Source: Bacteroidota bacterium
GTDB taxonomy: Bacteria > Bacteroidota > Bacteroidia > Flavobacteriales_D > Sanyastnellaceae
Reading direction: 5' to 3'
Assembly (NCBI GenBank): GCA_027624855.1
Contig: JAQBTQ010000005.1
Coordinates: forward strand, 52,905-116,904
Length of the DNA stretch: 64,000 bases
Part shown: piece after piece, positions 1 through 8,806 of the stretch
How the letters are laid out: each line of letters begins with the position of its first letter
Numbering within the stretch: position 1 is the stretch's first letter
The notes under the pieces: model-generated
What the model was told of the DNA's origin: nothing
Database searches by the model: none
What the model saw: the letters and a program-made list of their open reading frames with translations, nothing else
Program-made: the position numbers and the translations under genes

Positions 1-2
1 GA

Positions 3-425
3 ACGGAAATGGCATATCCATACGAATTGGGTTCACTTGGCGCCATTACTCAAAGCACAGCAGGAGGGAACAATGCAACGAATTACTATTACTTCTTCTA
101 CAATTGGGTGGTGCAGACACCATCGGTTGGGTGTGCTTCGGAACGAATTCCTGTGATGGTTAACATCTTAGGATTGGATGAAAATGGTAAGGCTCCATTC
201 ACTGTTTTCCCAAATCCATCCAACGGATGGGTACACGTTCAGTTCGATGGAATCGGAGGCAATGCAGCCTGGACTTTGACCAATGCAATGGGGCAGGTAG
301 TCAATAAAGGCTTCATTCAGCCTGGATTGAATCGCCTTGATTGGACTGGACACGCAAAAGGCTATTATGTGATGCAGGTTTTGGACGGGGACGAGCAACA
401 AGCCATCCAAATTATGATTGATTAA
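3..425 (+). CDS. C-terminal part of a T9SS-exported protein (5' end outside window)
   Basis: The reading frame is open to the left edge, so only the last 140 or so codons are seen. The final 80 residues form a type A T9SS sorting domain: a VFPNPSNG motif, alternating beta strands (WTLTNAMGQVV), a GLNRLDW segment and the closing GYYVMQV strand. In this family the domain directs export through the outer membrane and is cut off at the surface. Too little of the passenger remains to name a function; it is rich in N, Y and T as in many secreted Bacteroidota proteins. The gene ends just before a strong bidirectional terminator that it shares with the convergent yigZ-like gene. Confidence 0.8.
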   Translation, partial: TEMAYPYELGSLGAITQSTAGGNNATNYYYFFYNWVVQTPSVGCASERIPVMVNILGLDENGKAPFTVFPNPSNGWVHVQFDGIGGNAAWTLTNAMGQVVNKGFIQPGLNRLDWTGHAKGYYVMQVLDGDEQQAIQIMID

Positions 426-445
426 AAGATTAAACTTCGATAAAG

Positions 446-472
446 AAAAGGCGGCCCTGTGGCCGCCTTTTT
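446..472. terminator. Bidirectional intrinsic terminator
   Basis: An 11-bp stem (AAAAGGCGGCC / GGCCGCCTTTT) with a CTGT loop and a T run on either side lies between two convergent genes. It serves the T9SS cargo gene on the + strand and touches the stop codon of the yigZ-like gene on the - strand. Confidence 0.85.
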
Positions 473-1101
473 CATTTGCCCTCTGTCGACTGAGGATCCT
501 CAATAGGGCGGATTTCTATTCCAAAGATTGAGTTCATCTCATGATGAAAATCCATGGCCTTGGACTTTCTAATGCCAACCTGAATACGACAATCTACAGT
601 GAATTCTTGGTGCAATAATTGAGCAGAGTATTGCTCAATCATGGACATCGTGGTTCCAATGTGATCGAAAGGACATCGGACTTCGAAATGGTCATAGACC
701 CACTGTTGAATGATGTTCGCGTTTTCGATTGCATCCAATGTTGCTTCTCGGTACGCTTCAATCAACCCGCTGACACCAAGCTTGGTTCCTCCAAAATACC
801 GCACCACTGCACCCATGCAATTTGTGAGCTCTTTCGATCGCAATGCACCCAAAATAGGCGGGCCTGCGCTGTTTGAAGGTTCTCCATCGTCAGATGCTCG
901 CCAGATGATTCCATCAGGCTCCAGTCGGAAGGCATAGGCGCAGTGCCGTGCGTCATGGTATGTTTTTCGCAGTTGTTTGAGGTGACGTTGGACATCATCT
1001 TCACTTTTTACCGGAAAAACAAACCCCAAATGTTTGGAGCCCTTCGCTTTGAAAATTCCCTGAGAACTGCTTTCTACCGTAAAAAACTGATCCGATTTCA
1101 A
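472..1101 (-). CDS. yigZ: YigZ/IMPACT family protein (UPF0029)
   Basis: A 209-residue protein with the typical IMPACT/YigZ layout. The N-terminal half carries the family signature: KSEDDVQ, HDARHCAYAFR, the acidic SDDGEPSNSAGPPIL segment (about residues 70-84) and the VVRYFGGTKLGVSGL stretch. The C-terminal half is the small ferredoxin-like domain of bacterial members. Length matches the family. The biochemical role is poorly defined in bacteria; the eukaryotic relative IMPACT acts on the translation-stress kinase GCN2. It starts 3 bp after the upstream dehydratase gene ends and is probably the last gene of the rho-porT transcript, finishing in the terminator. Confidence 0.9.
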   Translation of the reverse strand: MKSDQFFTVESSSQGIFKAKGSKHLGFVFPVKSEDDVQRHLKQLRKTYHDARHCAYAFRLEPDGIIWRASDDGEPSNSAGPPILGALRSKELTNCMGAVVRYFGGTKLGVSGLIEAYREATLDAIENANIIQQWVYDHFEVRCPFDHIGTTMSMIEQYSAQLLHQEFTVDCRIQVGIRKSKAMDFHHEMNSIFGIEIRPIEDPQSTEGK

Positions 1102-1104
1102 AAG

Positions 1105-2949
1105 TCAAGCCTTGTATTCAGGAATGAGTGAGGCAAGCAGTTCTCGGGTTCCTTGGTGATTTCCTTTTTGTTCAGCTAACACACCGATGCTTTGCAAATT
1201 CTCTGCAGTTAGTGATTCGGGAGTTTGTGCACACATGATTTTTGGATGGTGCGTTGGTAACAACTCTTCTTTACTGGATAACAGTTCTTCATGCATTTTC
1301 TCTCCTGGCCTCAATCCTGTTATAGCGATTTCGATGTCTTTGTCGACCGTGAGGCCAGCCAGTGCAATCATCTTCTTGGCTAAATCGAGGATTCGAATGG
1401 ATTCCCCCATATCAAAGACGTAAACTTTGTTTTGGTCTTTAAGTCCAGAAGCTTCAAGTACCAGAGAAACAGCCTCTGGAATGGTCATGAAATAGCGGGT
1501 AACTTCAGAATCTGTGACGGTAACTGGACCGCCGCGTTCAATTTGTTGCTTAAACAGAGGTATAACGGATCCATTACTCCCTAACACATTTCCAAACCGC
1601 GTGATGACGCATTCGGTTTTTGAAGTGTTGATTCCATTCAAAACCAGCAACTCAGCCAATCGCTTGGTGCACCCCATGACGCTCGTGGGATTGACAGCTT
1701 TGTCCGTCGAGATCATTACGAATTTGGCGCATTGGGCGCGGATGGCCGCATCCAACACCCGTTGGGTTCCAAGGACATTCGTTTCAAAGGCCTGCCAAGG
1801 CTGATATTCCATCAAAGGAACATGCTTGTAGGCTGCCGCGTGAAAAACAATATGCGGTTGAAATTCTTCAAGCGTTTTTCGAATTTGTTCTTGGTCTCGT
1901 ATATCACCAACTTGCAAATTCACGCGTTCTCGAATCCCGAGCTGCACCAATTCCAGGTGCAAGTCATGCAGGGGAGTTTCTGCTTGATCAATTGCGAGCA
2001 GAGCTTCAGGCCTATGCTCAAGCACTTGACGCACAATCTCGGATCCAATTGAGCCGGCAGCACCGGTAACGCAAATTCTTTTTCCCTGGATGCTTTGTTT
2101 TGCAACTTCTGGGGCGAGTTTGATCGGTTCACGTCCCAGGAGATCTTCAATGTTCAATTCGCGAATTTGACCGATGGATAACTCTCCGTTGATCCAACGG
2201 TCTACGGGGGGCACATCCAAGGGCCTAACTCCATGTTTTAATGCTACATCGACCATTTGCCTTCGTCGCTCACGCGATAGGTGCTGAATACTGAGAATCA
2301 ACCGGTCGATTCGTCCGTTCCGGAAAAGAAGCTCTGCCTCTGAAGCTGAGACAATGTCCACGCCTTCCAATTTCTTTCCGACTTTGTTTCGGTCGTCATC
2401 TATGAATGCAACCACTCGCATGCTTTGTTCGCCCAATGCTCTATCTATGCTTTGCTTGGCGATGAGCCCAGCTTCGCCTGCACCAAAAATGGCCACTGGG
2501 ATTTGGGTTCCTGGCAACCTTCTATTGTACAGATAGAGCCATTTTACGACTGCCCTTGAGGCAATCATGCTGCCGGTCGTTATGAACAATTCGATACCAA
2601 TGATTGAAAATGGGATCAAATACAGTCCGTTTCCCCAATTTGCGTTGACAAGATTTGCCAGTACAAATACTCCAGAACCGGCAAGATTTGCAATTACGAT
2701 TCGACGTGCATCAGCCAAACCGGTATGTCGGATGATTCCAGCACCGGTCTTGAGTAGGATGAACATGCTACCTCGGGTAATGAAAAACCAGGGCAGAAAA
2801 TGAGTCCAGACTTGCCACTCGTGAATGGGAATATTGAATTCAAACCGCAACAAGGCCGCGACAAACAAAGCACAGAAAGCAATCGCGCAATCGATTCCAG
2901 TGATGATCCAGCGTGGCGCGTGTTGTTGGGGTAGGATCCGATTGAGCAT
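1105..2949 (-). CDS. Membrane-bound nucleotide-sugar 4,6-dehydratase (CapD/PglF/WbpM type)
   Basis: A 614-residue polysaccharide biosynthesis protein. The N-terminal 140 residues hold about four hydrophobic helices, followed by a first Rossmann-like domain (AIFGAGEAG) and a C-terminal extended SDR domain with TGAAGSIGSE near residue 296. The catalytic region reads STDKAVNPTSVMGCTKR: the Met-x3-Lys form that replaces Tyr-x3-Lys in the PglF/WbpM dehydratases. These enzymes convert UDP-N-acetylglucosamine to the 4-keto-6-deoxy sugar, the first step to bacillosamine- or QuiNAc-type sugars for surface glycans. Length is normal for the membrane-bound class. It lies 13 bp from porT, so surface glycan and T9SS functions probably share a transcript. 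Exact substrate is not shown by the sequence. Confidence 0.9.
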   Translation of the reverse strand: MLNRILPQQHAPRWIITGIDCAIAFCALFVAALLRFEFNIPIHEWQVWTHFLPWFFITRGSMFILLKTGAGIIRHTGLADARRIVIANLAGSGVFVLANLVNANWGNGLYLIPFSIIGIELFITTGSMIASRAVVKWLYLYNRRLPGTQIPVAIFGAGEAGLIAKQSIDRALGEQSMRVVAFIDDDRNKVGKKLEGVDIVSASEAELLFRNGRIDRLILSIQHLSRERRRQMVDVALKHGVRPLDVPPVDRWINGELSIGQIRELNIEDLLGREPIKLAPEVAKQSIQGKRICVTGAAGSIGSEIVRQVLEHRPEALLAIDQAETPLHDLHLELVQLGIRERVNLQVGDIRDQEQIRKTLEEFQPHIVFHAAAYKHVPLMEYQPWQAFETNVLGTQRVLDAAIRAQCAKFVMISTDKAVNPTSVMGCTKRLAELLVLNGINTSKTECVITRFGNVLGSNGSVIPLFKQQIERGGPVTVTDSEVTRYFMTIPEAVSLVLEASGLKDQNKVYVFDMGESIRILDLAKKMIALAGLTVDKDIEIAITGLRPGEKMHEELLSSKEELLPTHHPKIMCAQTPESLTAENLQSIGVLAEQKGNHQGTRELLASLIPEYKA

Positions 2950-2962
2950 ATCCGTTTTGGGG

Positions 2963-3715
2963 TCAGCCTTCGAACAAAAGCGACAAAATAAAAGAGCGCG
3001 TTCTCAGGGATTGCAGAGGCGCTGAATAACGGCTGTCGTCTTGAATTAAGATGTTTCGATTGCCTAACTCAAACTTTCCTTCCACGCTAAACTTGAAGAA
3101 TGGCAGGAAAAAGTCCATGCCTGCTCCAATATCAATCGAGGAATTACCTGATTCTAGACGAAGAATGAAATCGCTTTGGAGCTGTTGATTGGTTTCTTCC
3201 TGTGACTGCATGTCCTTGCTCACTTTTCCGCCAATCAAAGCATAAGCTGCAAAGTTGCCAACTCGATTTGTCCTCAATTTCATCATCAGTGGAAAATCGA
3301 GGTAAACCGATTCCGTTCGTTTCACCTTGAAGTCTTTTTCTCCATCTTTTAAAAATCGATATTCGAGGGCTCGATCCTGGAATGAAAGCCCCGGCAAGAA
3401 TCGAAAGTGTAAGTTTTTGTTGACGTCAAACGATGAAACCAATGCCAAGTTGAAACCCGCTTGTGGTTGGTTGATAATCCCTTGAAGGCTGTCAGCAAAA
3501 GAAAAATCTGGTGTGAGCACCATATTGAAGTCAGAGGTATTCCCTGAAATAGCAAATCCAAAATGGTATTTTTTCGCATCGAACGATGCCAAATTTTTCC
3601 TCACTTGTTGTGCGCTTAAATCCTTGGTGAAAAAGCTCAACACGAATACCAACAAGAATAGGAAACAGTGTTTTTTTCGTCCAGTGAAGTGGTAGTGGAA
3701 CATGTTCATAGGCAT
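2963..3715 (-). CDS. porT: T9SS outer-membrane protein PorT
   Basis: A 250-residue beta-barrel protein with an N-terminal signal sequence (hydrophobic core CFLFLLVFVLSFF, cleavage after about SAQ). The mature start KKYHFGFAISGNTSDFNMVL and the repeated amphipathic strands ending in FILSLLFEG fit PorT, an outer-membrane component of the type IX secretion system. A generic porin-family (outer-membrane beta-barrel) call is the fallback. The neighbours do not include ubiE, a frequent porT partner. Upstream lies a small membrane protein, downstream a nucleotide-sugar dehydratase. The first codons contain three ATGs (MPMNM), so the exact start is uncertain by a few residues. Confidence 0.8.
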   Translation of the reverse strand: MPMNMFHYHFTGRKKHCFLFLLVFVLSFFTKDLSAQQVRKNLASFDAKKYHFGFAISGNTSDFNMVLTPDFSFADSLQGIINQPQAGFNLALVSSFDVNKNLHFRFLPGLSFQDRALEYRFLKDGEKDFKVKRTESVYLDFPLMMKLRTNRVGNFAAYALIGGKVSKDMQSQEETNQQLQSDFILRLESGNSSIDIGAGMDFFLPFFKFSVEGKFELGNRNILIQDDSRYSAPLQSLRTRSFILSLLFEG

Positions 3716-3755
3716 CTATGTAAAACTACAAACGAAAAAAACGCCTTGGTATTTC

Positions 3756-4337
3756 TCATGGTGTATTCCCCCAAATTTTTGGCATGATCACAGAAAAAAT
3801 CGCTGATAGGATCAGTGCAATGCTGGTCCATCCGAATCCTGCAAATGCGAAAAACATTTGGGGAGAGAGGATGGAGTTCGTTCCATCTGTGGCTTCATCA
3901 ATGCAAAAATCAATAATCGCTTGAGTTTCCATCCCTTTGAGTTCAGGGTGGTCTTCGAGGTAAGATTTCAGCTTTTCTGGATCGCTGAATTCACTGGGAA
4001 TCGCGTCCTGAATCCATTCGATTCGATCAGCCTTGAGCTTTTCAACGTTTTCCGGAACCAAATAGAAGTACCAAATCCCCATGGTAAGCACCAAGGTGAC
4101 TGCAAATGAAATCACTATTCGACTGGTGATTTTGAAACGGTTTAGAAAACCGACTTCAACACCAGGTTGATTCAAAGACTCAAACGCTGCAACCGCCGCA
4201 ACGATGGTCATGAATGCGAGGTTGACAAGGAAACCAATCTTATAAGAATCTTCAATGCTCCATGTTCCCAGGCCAAGCCATTTAATGAGTACCCAACAAA
4301 GGATTCCCATGATGATGATAACAGTGCTTCTAGCCAT
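3756..4337 (-). CDS. DUF4199-like four-helix membrane protein
   Basis: A 193-residue protein with two N-terminal membrane helices (about residues 5-22 and 32-52), a third near 72-92, a soluble stretch of about 60 residues with an acidic segment, and a fourth helix near 165-185. This layout and size match DUF4199-type proteins, which are common in Bacteroidota and of unknown function. The family assignment is by general resemblance. The start codon overlaps the end of rho by 8 bp, so the two are probably translated together, and porT follows 40 bp downstream. Confidence 0.55.
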   Translation of the reverse strand: MARSTVIIIMGILCWVLIKWLGLGTWSIEDSYKIGFLVNLAFMTIVAAVAAFESLNQPGVEVGFLNRFKITSRIVISFAVTLVLTMGIWYFYLVPENVEKLKADRIEWIQDAIPSEFSDPEKLKSYLEDHPELKGMETQAIIDFCIDEATDGTNSILSPQMFFAFAGFGWTSIALILSAIFSVIMPKIWGNTP

Positions 4338-6135
4338 TCATTGAAGAAAGGAATTCCTCATTGCTTCGTGTTTGCTCCATGCGCTCTTTCATGAATTCCA
4401 TGGCCTCGACAGGGTTCATGTCGGCCAAGTGCTTGCGGAGAATCCAAATGCGTTGAAGTGTCTCTTTGTCTAGCAATAAATCTTCTCTTCGCGTGCCTGA
4501 AGTGAGAATATCAATTGCTGGGAAGATCCTTCGGTTCGAGATTCGTCGATCCAATTGGAGTTCCATGTTACCGGTGCCTTTGAATTCTTCGAAGATTACT
4601 TCGTCCATTTTTGACCCGGTCTCTGTTAACGCCGTTGCGATAATCGAAAGTGACCCACCATTTTCGATGTTCCTAGCAGCCCCGAAGAAGCGTTTCGGCT
4701 TTTGTAATGCATTGGCCTCAACACCACCACTCAGAATTTTCCCTGAGCTTGGTGAAACCGTATTGTAAGCCCTGGCCAAACGGGTGATGGAATCCAATAG
4801 AATGCAGACATCATGTCCACATTCGACCATTCGTTTGGCTTTTTCCAAAACGAGATTTGCGATTCGAACATGGCGGTCAGCAGGTTCATCAAATGTTGAT
4901 GCGATCACTTCAGCATTGACACTGCGCTTCATATCCGTGACTTCCTCAGGTCTTTCATCGATGAGCAAAATGAGTAGGTACACCTCAGGATGATTCAAGG
5001 CGATGGCATTGGCCACATCCTTCAAAAGGGTTGTTTTTCCTGTTTTGGGCTGAGAAACCAACATTCCCCGTTGTCCCTTACCTACAGGTGCAAACAAATC
5101 CATTAAACGCGTACTGATGCTACCACCGCGTGTACTCAGATTGAATCGCTCTTGTGGGAAGAGGGGGGTAAGGAATTTAAAAGGTATGCGATCCCTGACC
5201 CATTCTGGTGAACGGCCGTTGATGCTCATGACATCAATCAAGGGATAGAATTTCTCTCCAATTCTCGGAGGTCGAACTTTTGCAATGACGGTGTCTCCCG
5301 TTTGCAACGAGAATTGCTTGATTTGTTTTGATGTCACGTAGACATCATCAGGTGAATTGAGGTAGTTGTAATCCGCTGACCTTAAAAAACCATATCCCTC
5401 TTGTTGGATTTCGAGCACACCTTCTGCGGTGATAATGCCATCAAAATTGAATCCATGTTCTTCGGGTTCACTCAAAAACCGTTCCTTGCGATCGTTGCGT
5501 CTGTCATTTCTTCGATCTCCACGTTCACCCCGTTCACCCCGTTCAACCCGTTCTCCGCGTTGATCGTTTCGTCGGTCATTGCGCTGATCGTTCCGTCGGT
5601 CATTTCGCTGATCGCTTCGTCGGTCATTTCGCTGATCGTTTCGTCGGTCTCCATTCCGTTCATTCCGGTTTGCATCCCGTTCTTCTTCGTTTGAGTTTGT
5701 GTCAGCACCCGCCTTGGATGATTCAGCATCTCCTCCTTGATCTTGCGCCATTTTTCGACGCGCTCGACGCTCCCGAATTGCGTCTCCAGGCCTTCTTTCA
5801 CCTTTATCGGACTGAGTATTCTCGTCTTTAGTGTTTGAGCTTTTTGACTCTGACCCTTCAGATTCTGTTCCTGAATTGCGAGGTTTCCGATCGGATGGGC
5901 TTTTTCTAGCGGCTGCTCCTTTCGCATTACGACCTGCAGTCTGGTTGGAATCTTTTGCAGCTTTTTCTCTAGCTTGAGGTTTGTTCCCGGCGCCAGGTTG
6001 CAAGGCTTGCTCATCGAGGATGCTGTATACAAGGTCTTGCTTTTTCAATTTCTCAGCTCGCGTTACTCCAAGCTGCTTTGCGATCTCCTTCAATTCAGGA
6101 ACTTTTTTCGCGTTTAATTCTATGATGTCGTACAT
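4330..6135 (-). CDS. rho: Transcription termination factor Rho with a large basic disordered insert
   Basis: A 601-residue Rho. The N-terminal 45 residues form the Rho_N helical domain ([19 protein letters not shown]). A long charged region follows (about residues 50-225), very rich in R, N, D, E and Q with RNDQRNDR repeats. Then come the cold-shock-like RNA-binding domain ([19 protein letters not shown]) and the ATPase core: Walker [10 protein letters not shown] with Lys near residue 367, Walker [21 protein letters not shown]. It unwinds RNA and ends transcription as a hexamer. The insert explains the extra length over the 419 residues of E. coli Rho; such inserts are common in Bacteroidota. 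First gene of a leftward run. Confidence 0.97.
   Translation of the reverse strand: MYDIIELNAKKVPELKEIAKQLGVTRAEKLKKQDLVYSILDEQALQPGAGNKPQAREKAAKDSNQTAGRNAKGAAARKSPSDRKPRNSGTESEGSESKSSNTKDENTQSDKGERRPGDAIRERRARRKMAQDQGGDAESSKAGADTNSNEEERDANRNERNGDRRNDQRNDRRSDQRNDRRNDQRNDRRNDQRGERVERGERGERGDRRNDRRNDRKERFLSEPEEHGFNFDGIITAEGVLEIQQEGYGFLRSADYNYLNSPDDVYVTSKQIKQFSLQTGDTVIAKVRPPRIGEKFYPLIDVMSINGRSPEWVRDRIPFKFLTPLFPQERFNLSTRGGSISTRLMDLFAPVGKGQRGMLVSQPKTGKTTLLKDVANAIALNHPEVYLLILLIDERPEEVTDMKRSVNAEVIASTFDEPADRHVRIANLVLEKAKRMVECGHDVCILLDSITRLARAYNTVSPSSGKILSGGVEANALQKPKRFFGAARNIENGGSLSIIATALTETGSKMDEVIFEEFKGTGNMELQLDRRISNRRIFPAIDILTSGTRREDLLLDKETLQRIWILRKHLADMNPVEAMEFMKERMEQTRSNEEFLSSMNG
5520..5649. repeat. 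Short tandem repeats inside rho
   Basis: Two adjacent tandem arrays lie in the rho insert: about four 9-bp units of the CCGTTCACC type, then three full and one partial 24-bp units starting GATCGTTTCGTCGGTC. Both are in frame (3 and 8 codons), so copy number can change without breaking rho. They encode RGE and RNDQRNDR repeats of the disordered region. Confidence 0.85.
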
Positions 6136-6309
6136 CCAGTTAATGAATGGTTAGTTTTTTGAAAGTCATTGTAAAGTCTGCAACCCATCCATGTCATTCG
6201 AATGAATCATTCACCAGGAAGTCATGGGGGAGTTTTTTATTTCGTACTTGTTAAGTGCGAACTACTGCGTGTTGCAGGACAGTGCAATGATAAGAAATAA
6301 TTGCTTGGT

Positions 6310-6834
6310 TCATGCATTTTTTAATCGATTCCCCAATTCAATGACCCGCATGTTGTGAATGGTACCATCGCTCACTTCGAATCGCAGTAAGGTCCGTTTG
6401 TGATGAAAGCCATGAAAACCGGCAGCTCCTGGATTGAGGTAAAGTCCGCCGAAGCTTGCATCACGGGTGATTTTGAGCAAATGGCTGTGCCCACAAATGA
6501 AGACATCGGGCCTCAATTGACCCAATTGGTCACGCACGCCTTTTGCATATCGATTAGGTCTCCCTCCAATATGCTGCATCAAAAAGGAAATCCCGTCGAT
6601 GCTCCATTGAAGCATTTCTGAAGTTTCAGATCGAATTTGGGAATCATCAATGTTTCCAAAAACAATCCGTGTCTTGGTCAGTGCTAGTTGGTTCATGTGA
6701 TCAATCAAATCAATCCGTCCAATGTCTCCTGCATGCCAAATCTCATGGCATCCTTGGAGGTGGTGATCCATTCGTTCGTCCCAGTGCCCATGAGTGTCAG
6801 ACAACAATCCTATGTGTACGATCTTTTTCGGCAT
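6310..6834 (-). CDS. YfcE/MJ0936-type metallophosphoesterase
   Basis: A 174-residue calcineurin-like phosphoesterase of the small YfcE/MJ0936 type. Metal-binding motifs appear in the usual order: LLSDTHGHWD near the N-terminus, HAGDIG, FGNIDD (where most relatives have GNCD), GHSH and LNPGAAG. Such enzymes hydrolyse phosphodiesters with a two-metal centre; the physiological substrate is generally unknown. Length is normal. It is read away from the PorE-like gene, and 174 bp separate its stop from the rho start; that gap probably holds the rho promoter, although I could not pick a convincing one. Confidence 0.9.
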   Translation of the reverse strand: MPKKIVHIGLLSDTHGHWDERMDHHLQGCHEIWHAGDIGRIDLIDHMNQLALTKTRIVFGNIDDSQIRSETSEMLQWSIDGISFLMQHIGGRPNRYAKGVRDQLGQLRPDVFICGHSHLLKITRDASFGGLYLNPGAAGFHGFHHKRTLLRFEVSDGTIHNMRVIELGNRLKNA

Positions 6835-6871
6835 GATGGTTGAATCGAGAGAGAAGAACTACCTTCGATGC

Positions 6872-8806
6872 ATGGACAAAAATACCTTGATTTCGTCACT
6901 GATTCGGAGCACGATGATGCTGGTCGGCTCGCTGATGGTGTGTTGTGCGCTCTTGGCACAAGGTAAGATTCCAAAGAAGGCCCAGAAACGTTATGCAGAG
7001 TCTGTAAACTATTATATGGCTCAGGATGTTCATGCAGCCATTCGATCGATTGATGATGCAATTGAGGTGGCGCCTGGTTATGGTGAAGCCTGGTTATTGA
7101 GGGCGGAACTTTTGGAGGATGTTTCGATGTTGCAAGAGGCGGCTGAATCGATTGTAACTGCATTGAAAGTTCAACCAGGATTATCCAAGAAATGGCGAGA
7201 AAAAGGCCTCAGGCTTTTGTTTCAAGTTGGAGACTATGACGAAGCCCTGAATCTATTGCACGAGGGTTCCTTAAATCCTGATTGGCGATGTAAAGATTCT
7301 GTTTTAGAAGCTTCCATTCGCTTTGCTGCTCATGCCATAAAAAATGAGTTAGAAATCGACTTGAGCCCATTGATAGGGGATGTTAACAGCAATTTTTCAG
7401 AATACTATCCAGCTTTGTTTCTGACCGGGGATCGCATGATTTTTACACGTGAAATTCCAGGAATGGGTCAATCGCTTGATCAAGAGGATTTTTTTGAGGC
7501 ACAATGCGACTTGAATGGCGATTGGCACGTTACAAGAGCATTGGATGAAATCAATACGGCAGGAAATGAGGGAGCTCCTGCAATTCGAGGAGATGGCAGA
7601 TACCTCGTCTTTACGGCTTGCGAGACATTGATAGGTGGATATGGAAAAAGAAGTGGTAAAGGATCTTGTGATTTATTCGAAACGAGATGGTTGGTCAATG
7701 AAGGCAAATATGATATCGAAGAAAATTTGACTGAATTGAATTCCAATAAATGGGAAAGTCAGCCTTCACTTAGCTCGGATGGCCGTTGGATCTTTTTCAT
7801 TCGAGCGGAAAGGGATCGGTCTGGCAACCTCATCCAAGACATTTATCAATCTGAAAAATTAGATGATGGGAGTTGGTCAAAACCAAGGAGATTGCCGGAT
7901 CACATCAATTCGCCCGGAAGAGAAGAAAACCCGGTCATCCATCCTGATGGAAAGACGCTATACTTCGCATCGGATGGTCATGCGGGAATGGGAGGGATGG
8001 ACTTGTATGTTGTCAAGCTGGATGACAACGGCGTTTGGTCGAATCCACTCAATTTAGGGTATCCAATCAATACGTTAGCAGACGAAAATAGCCTTCAGGT
8101 TTTTCCTGATGGCCGATTGGCTTTATTTGCCTCTGATCGAAGGAGACCGGGGGATTTGGATTTGTGGAAGTTTGTTTTGCCCGATCATGGATCGGCAGAG
8201 GAAGTGAACATATGGCAGGGCCGAGTGTACAACGCAAAAAATAACAAACCCATTGAAGCCGTTGTGCAGATTCTGGATTTGGACGGTAACCACATTGGAC
8301 GGCAAAGAAGCGATGGAACAGATGGTGCATTTACTTTGTCATTTCCTTTAGAGGAAGCGGTCATTTTGCAAGTTGAACAACCAGGGTACTTATTTTATTC
8401 CCAAAGAGAGGAGTCGTTTGATGCGAAAGAAATGGTGATTGAGGTTCCTTTGTGGCCGCTCGAGATCGGCTCGATTTTGATTTTGACGGACGTCTTGTTT
8501 GAAACATCATCTTCGTCCTTGGCTCCTGATTTTCAGCCAGAACTGGAACAGCTTGCCAAAACCATGAAGCAATCGGATGTAAAGATTCGGATCACGGGGC
8601 ACACGGACGGATTAGGTAATACAAGAGATAACCTGGAATTAAGCTTGAGCCGAGCACGTTCGGTGAGGGATTACCTTGTAGAAATGGGAGTCGATCAATC
8701 GCGATTAGAAGTTGAAGGCATGGGGGCGAGGCGCCCTCTAGCAACGAACGACACACCTGAAGGTCGAGCGCGCAATCGACGGACTGAAATCGAGGTCATA
8801 GAATAG
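6872..8806 (+). CDS. PorE-like OmpA-family lipoprotein or exported protein (TPR, beta-propeller, regulatory domain, OmpA_C)
   Basis: A 644-residue envelope protein. In order: a signal sequence (hydrophobic SLMVCCALLAQ), TPR-like helices (about 30-150), PD40/WD40-like propeller blades with repeated SSDGRW, HPDGKTLYFASDG and FPDGRLALFASD motifs, a carboxypeptidase-regulatory-like sandwich (GRVYNAKNNKPIEAVV), and an OmpA peptidoglycan-binding domain (TGHTDGLGNTRDN, LSLSRARSV, GARRPLATN). This order is that of PorE, which anchors the T9SS to peptidoglycan in Porphyromonas gingivalis; paralogues with other roles exist. I chose the ATG at 6872 because it places the signal sequence at the N-terminus; the frame continues to 6794 inside the opposite gene. 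Its stop overlaps the convergent receptor gene by 11 bp. Confidence 0.8.
   Translation: MDKNTLISSLIRSTMMLVGSLMVCCALLAQGKIPKKAQKRYAESVNYYMAQDVHAAIRSIDDAIEVAPGYGEAWLLRAELLEDVSMLQEAAESIVTALKVQPGLSKKWREKGLRLLFQVGDYDEALNLLHEGSLNPDWRCKDSVLEASIRFAAHAIKNELEIDLSPLIGDVNSNFSEYYPALFLTGDRMIFTREIPGMGQSLDQEDFFEAQCDLNGDWHVTRALDEINTAGNEGAPAIRGDGRYLVFTACETLIGGYGKRSGKGSCDLFETRWLVNEGKYDIEENLTELNSNKWESQPSLSSDGRWIFFIRAERDRSGNLIQDIYQSEKLDDGSWSKPRRLPDHINSPGREENPVIHPDGKTLYFASDGHAGMGGMDLYVVKLDDNGVWSNPLNLGYPINTLADENSLQVFPDGRLALFASDRRRPGDLDLWKFVLPDHGSAEEVNIWQGRVYNAKNNKPIEAVVQILDLDGNHIGRQRSDGTDGAFTLSFPLEEAVILQVEQPGYLFYSQREESFDAKEMVIEVPLWPLEIGSILILTDVLFETSSSSLAPDFQPELEQLAKTMKQSDVKIRITGHTDGLGNTRDNLELSLSRARSVRDYLVEMGVDQSRLEVEGMGARRPLATNDTPEGRARNRRTEIEVIE

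Noticed and set aside
5520..5649. Regular short repeats that could suggest a CRISPR array
   Set aside because: Units are directly adjacent without spacers, are in frame and encode the charged region of Rho.
5472..6032. Long second frame (186 codons) within rho on the same strand
   Set aside because: It is a product of the repeat-rich composition of the rho insert; no start context or known domain.
472..6135. Leftward run as a secretion or glycan gene island
   Set aside because: rho, yigZ and the small membrane protein are common chromosomal genes; composition is uniform and no mobility genes are present.
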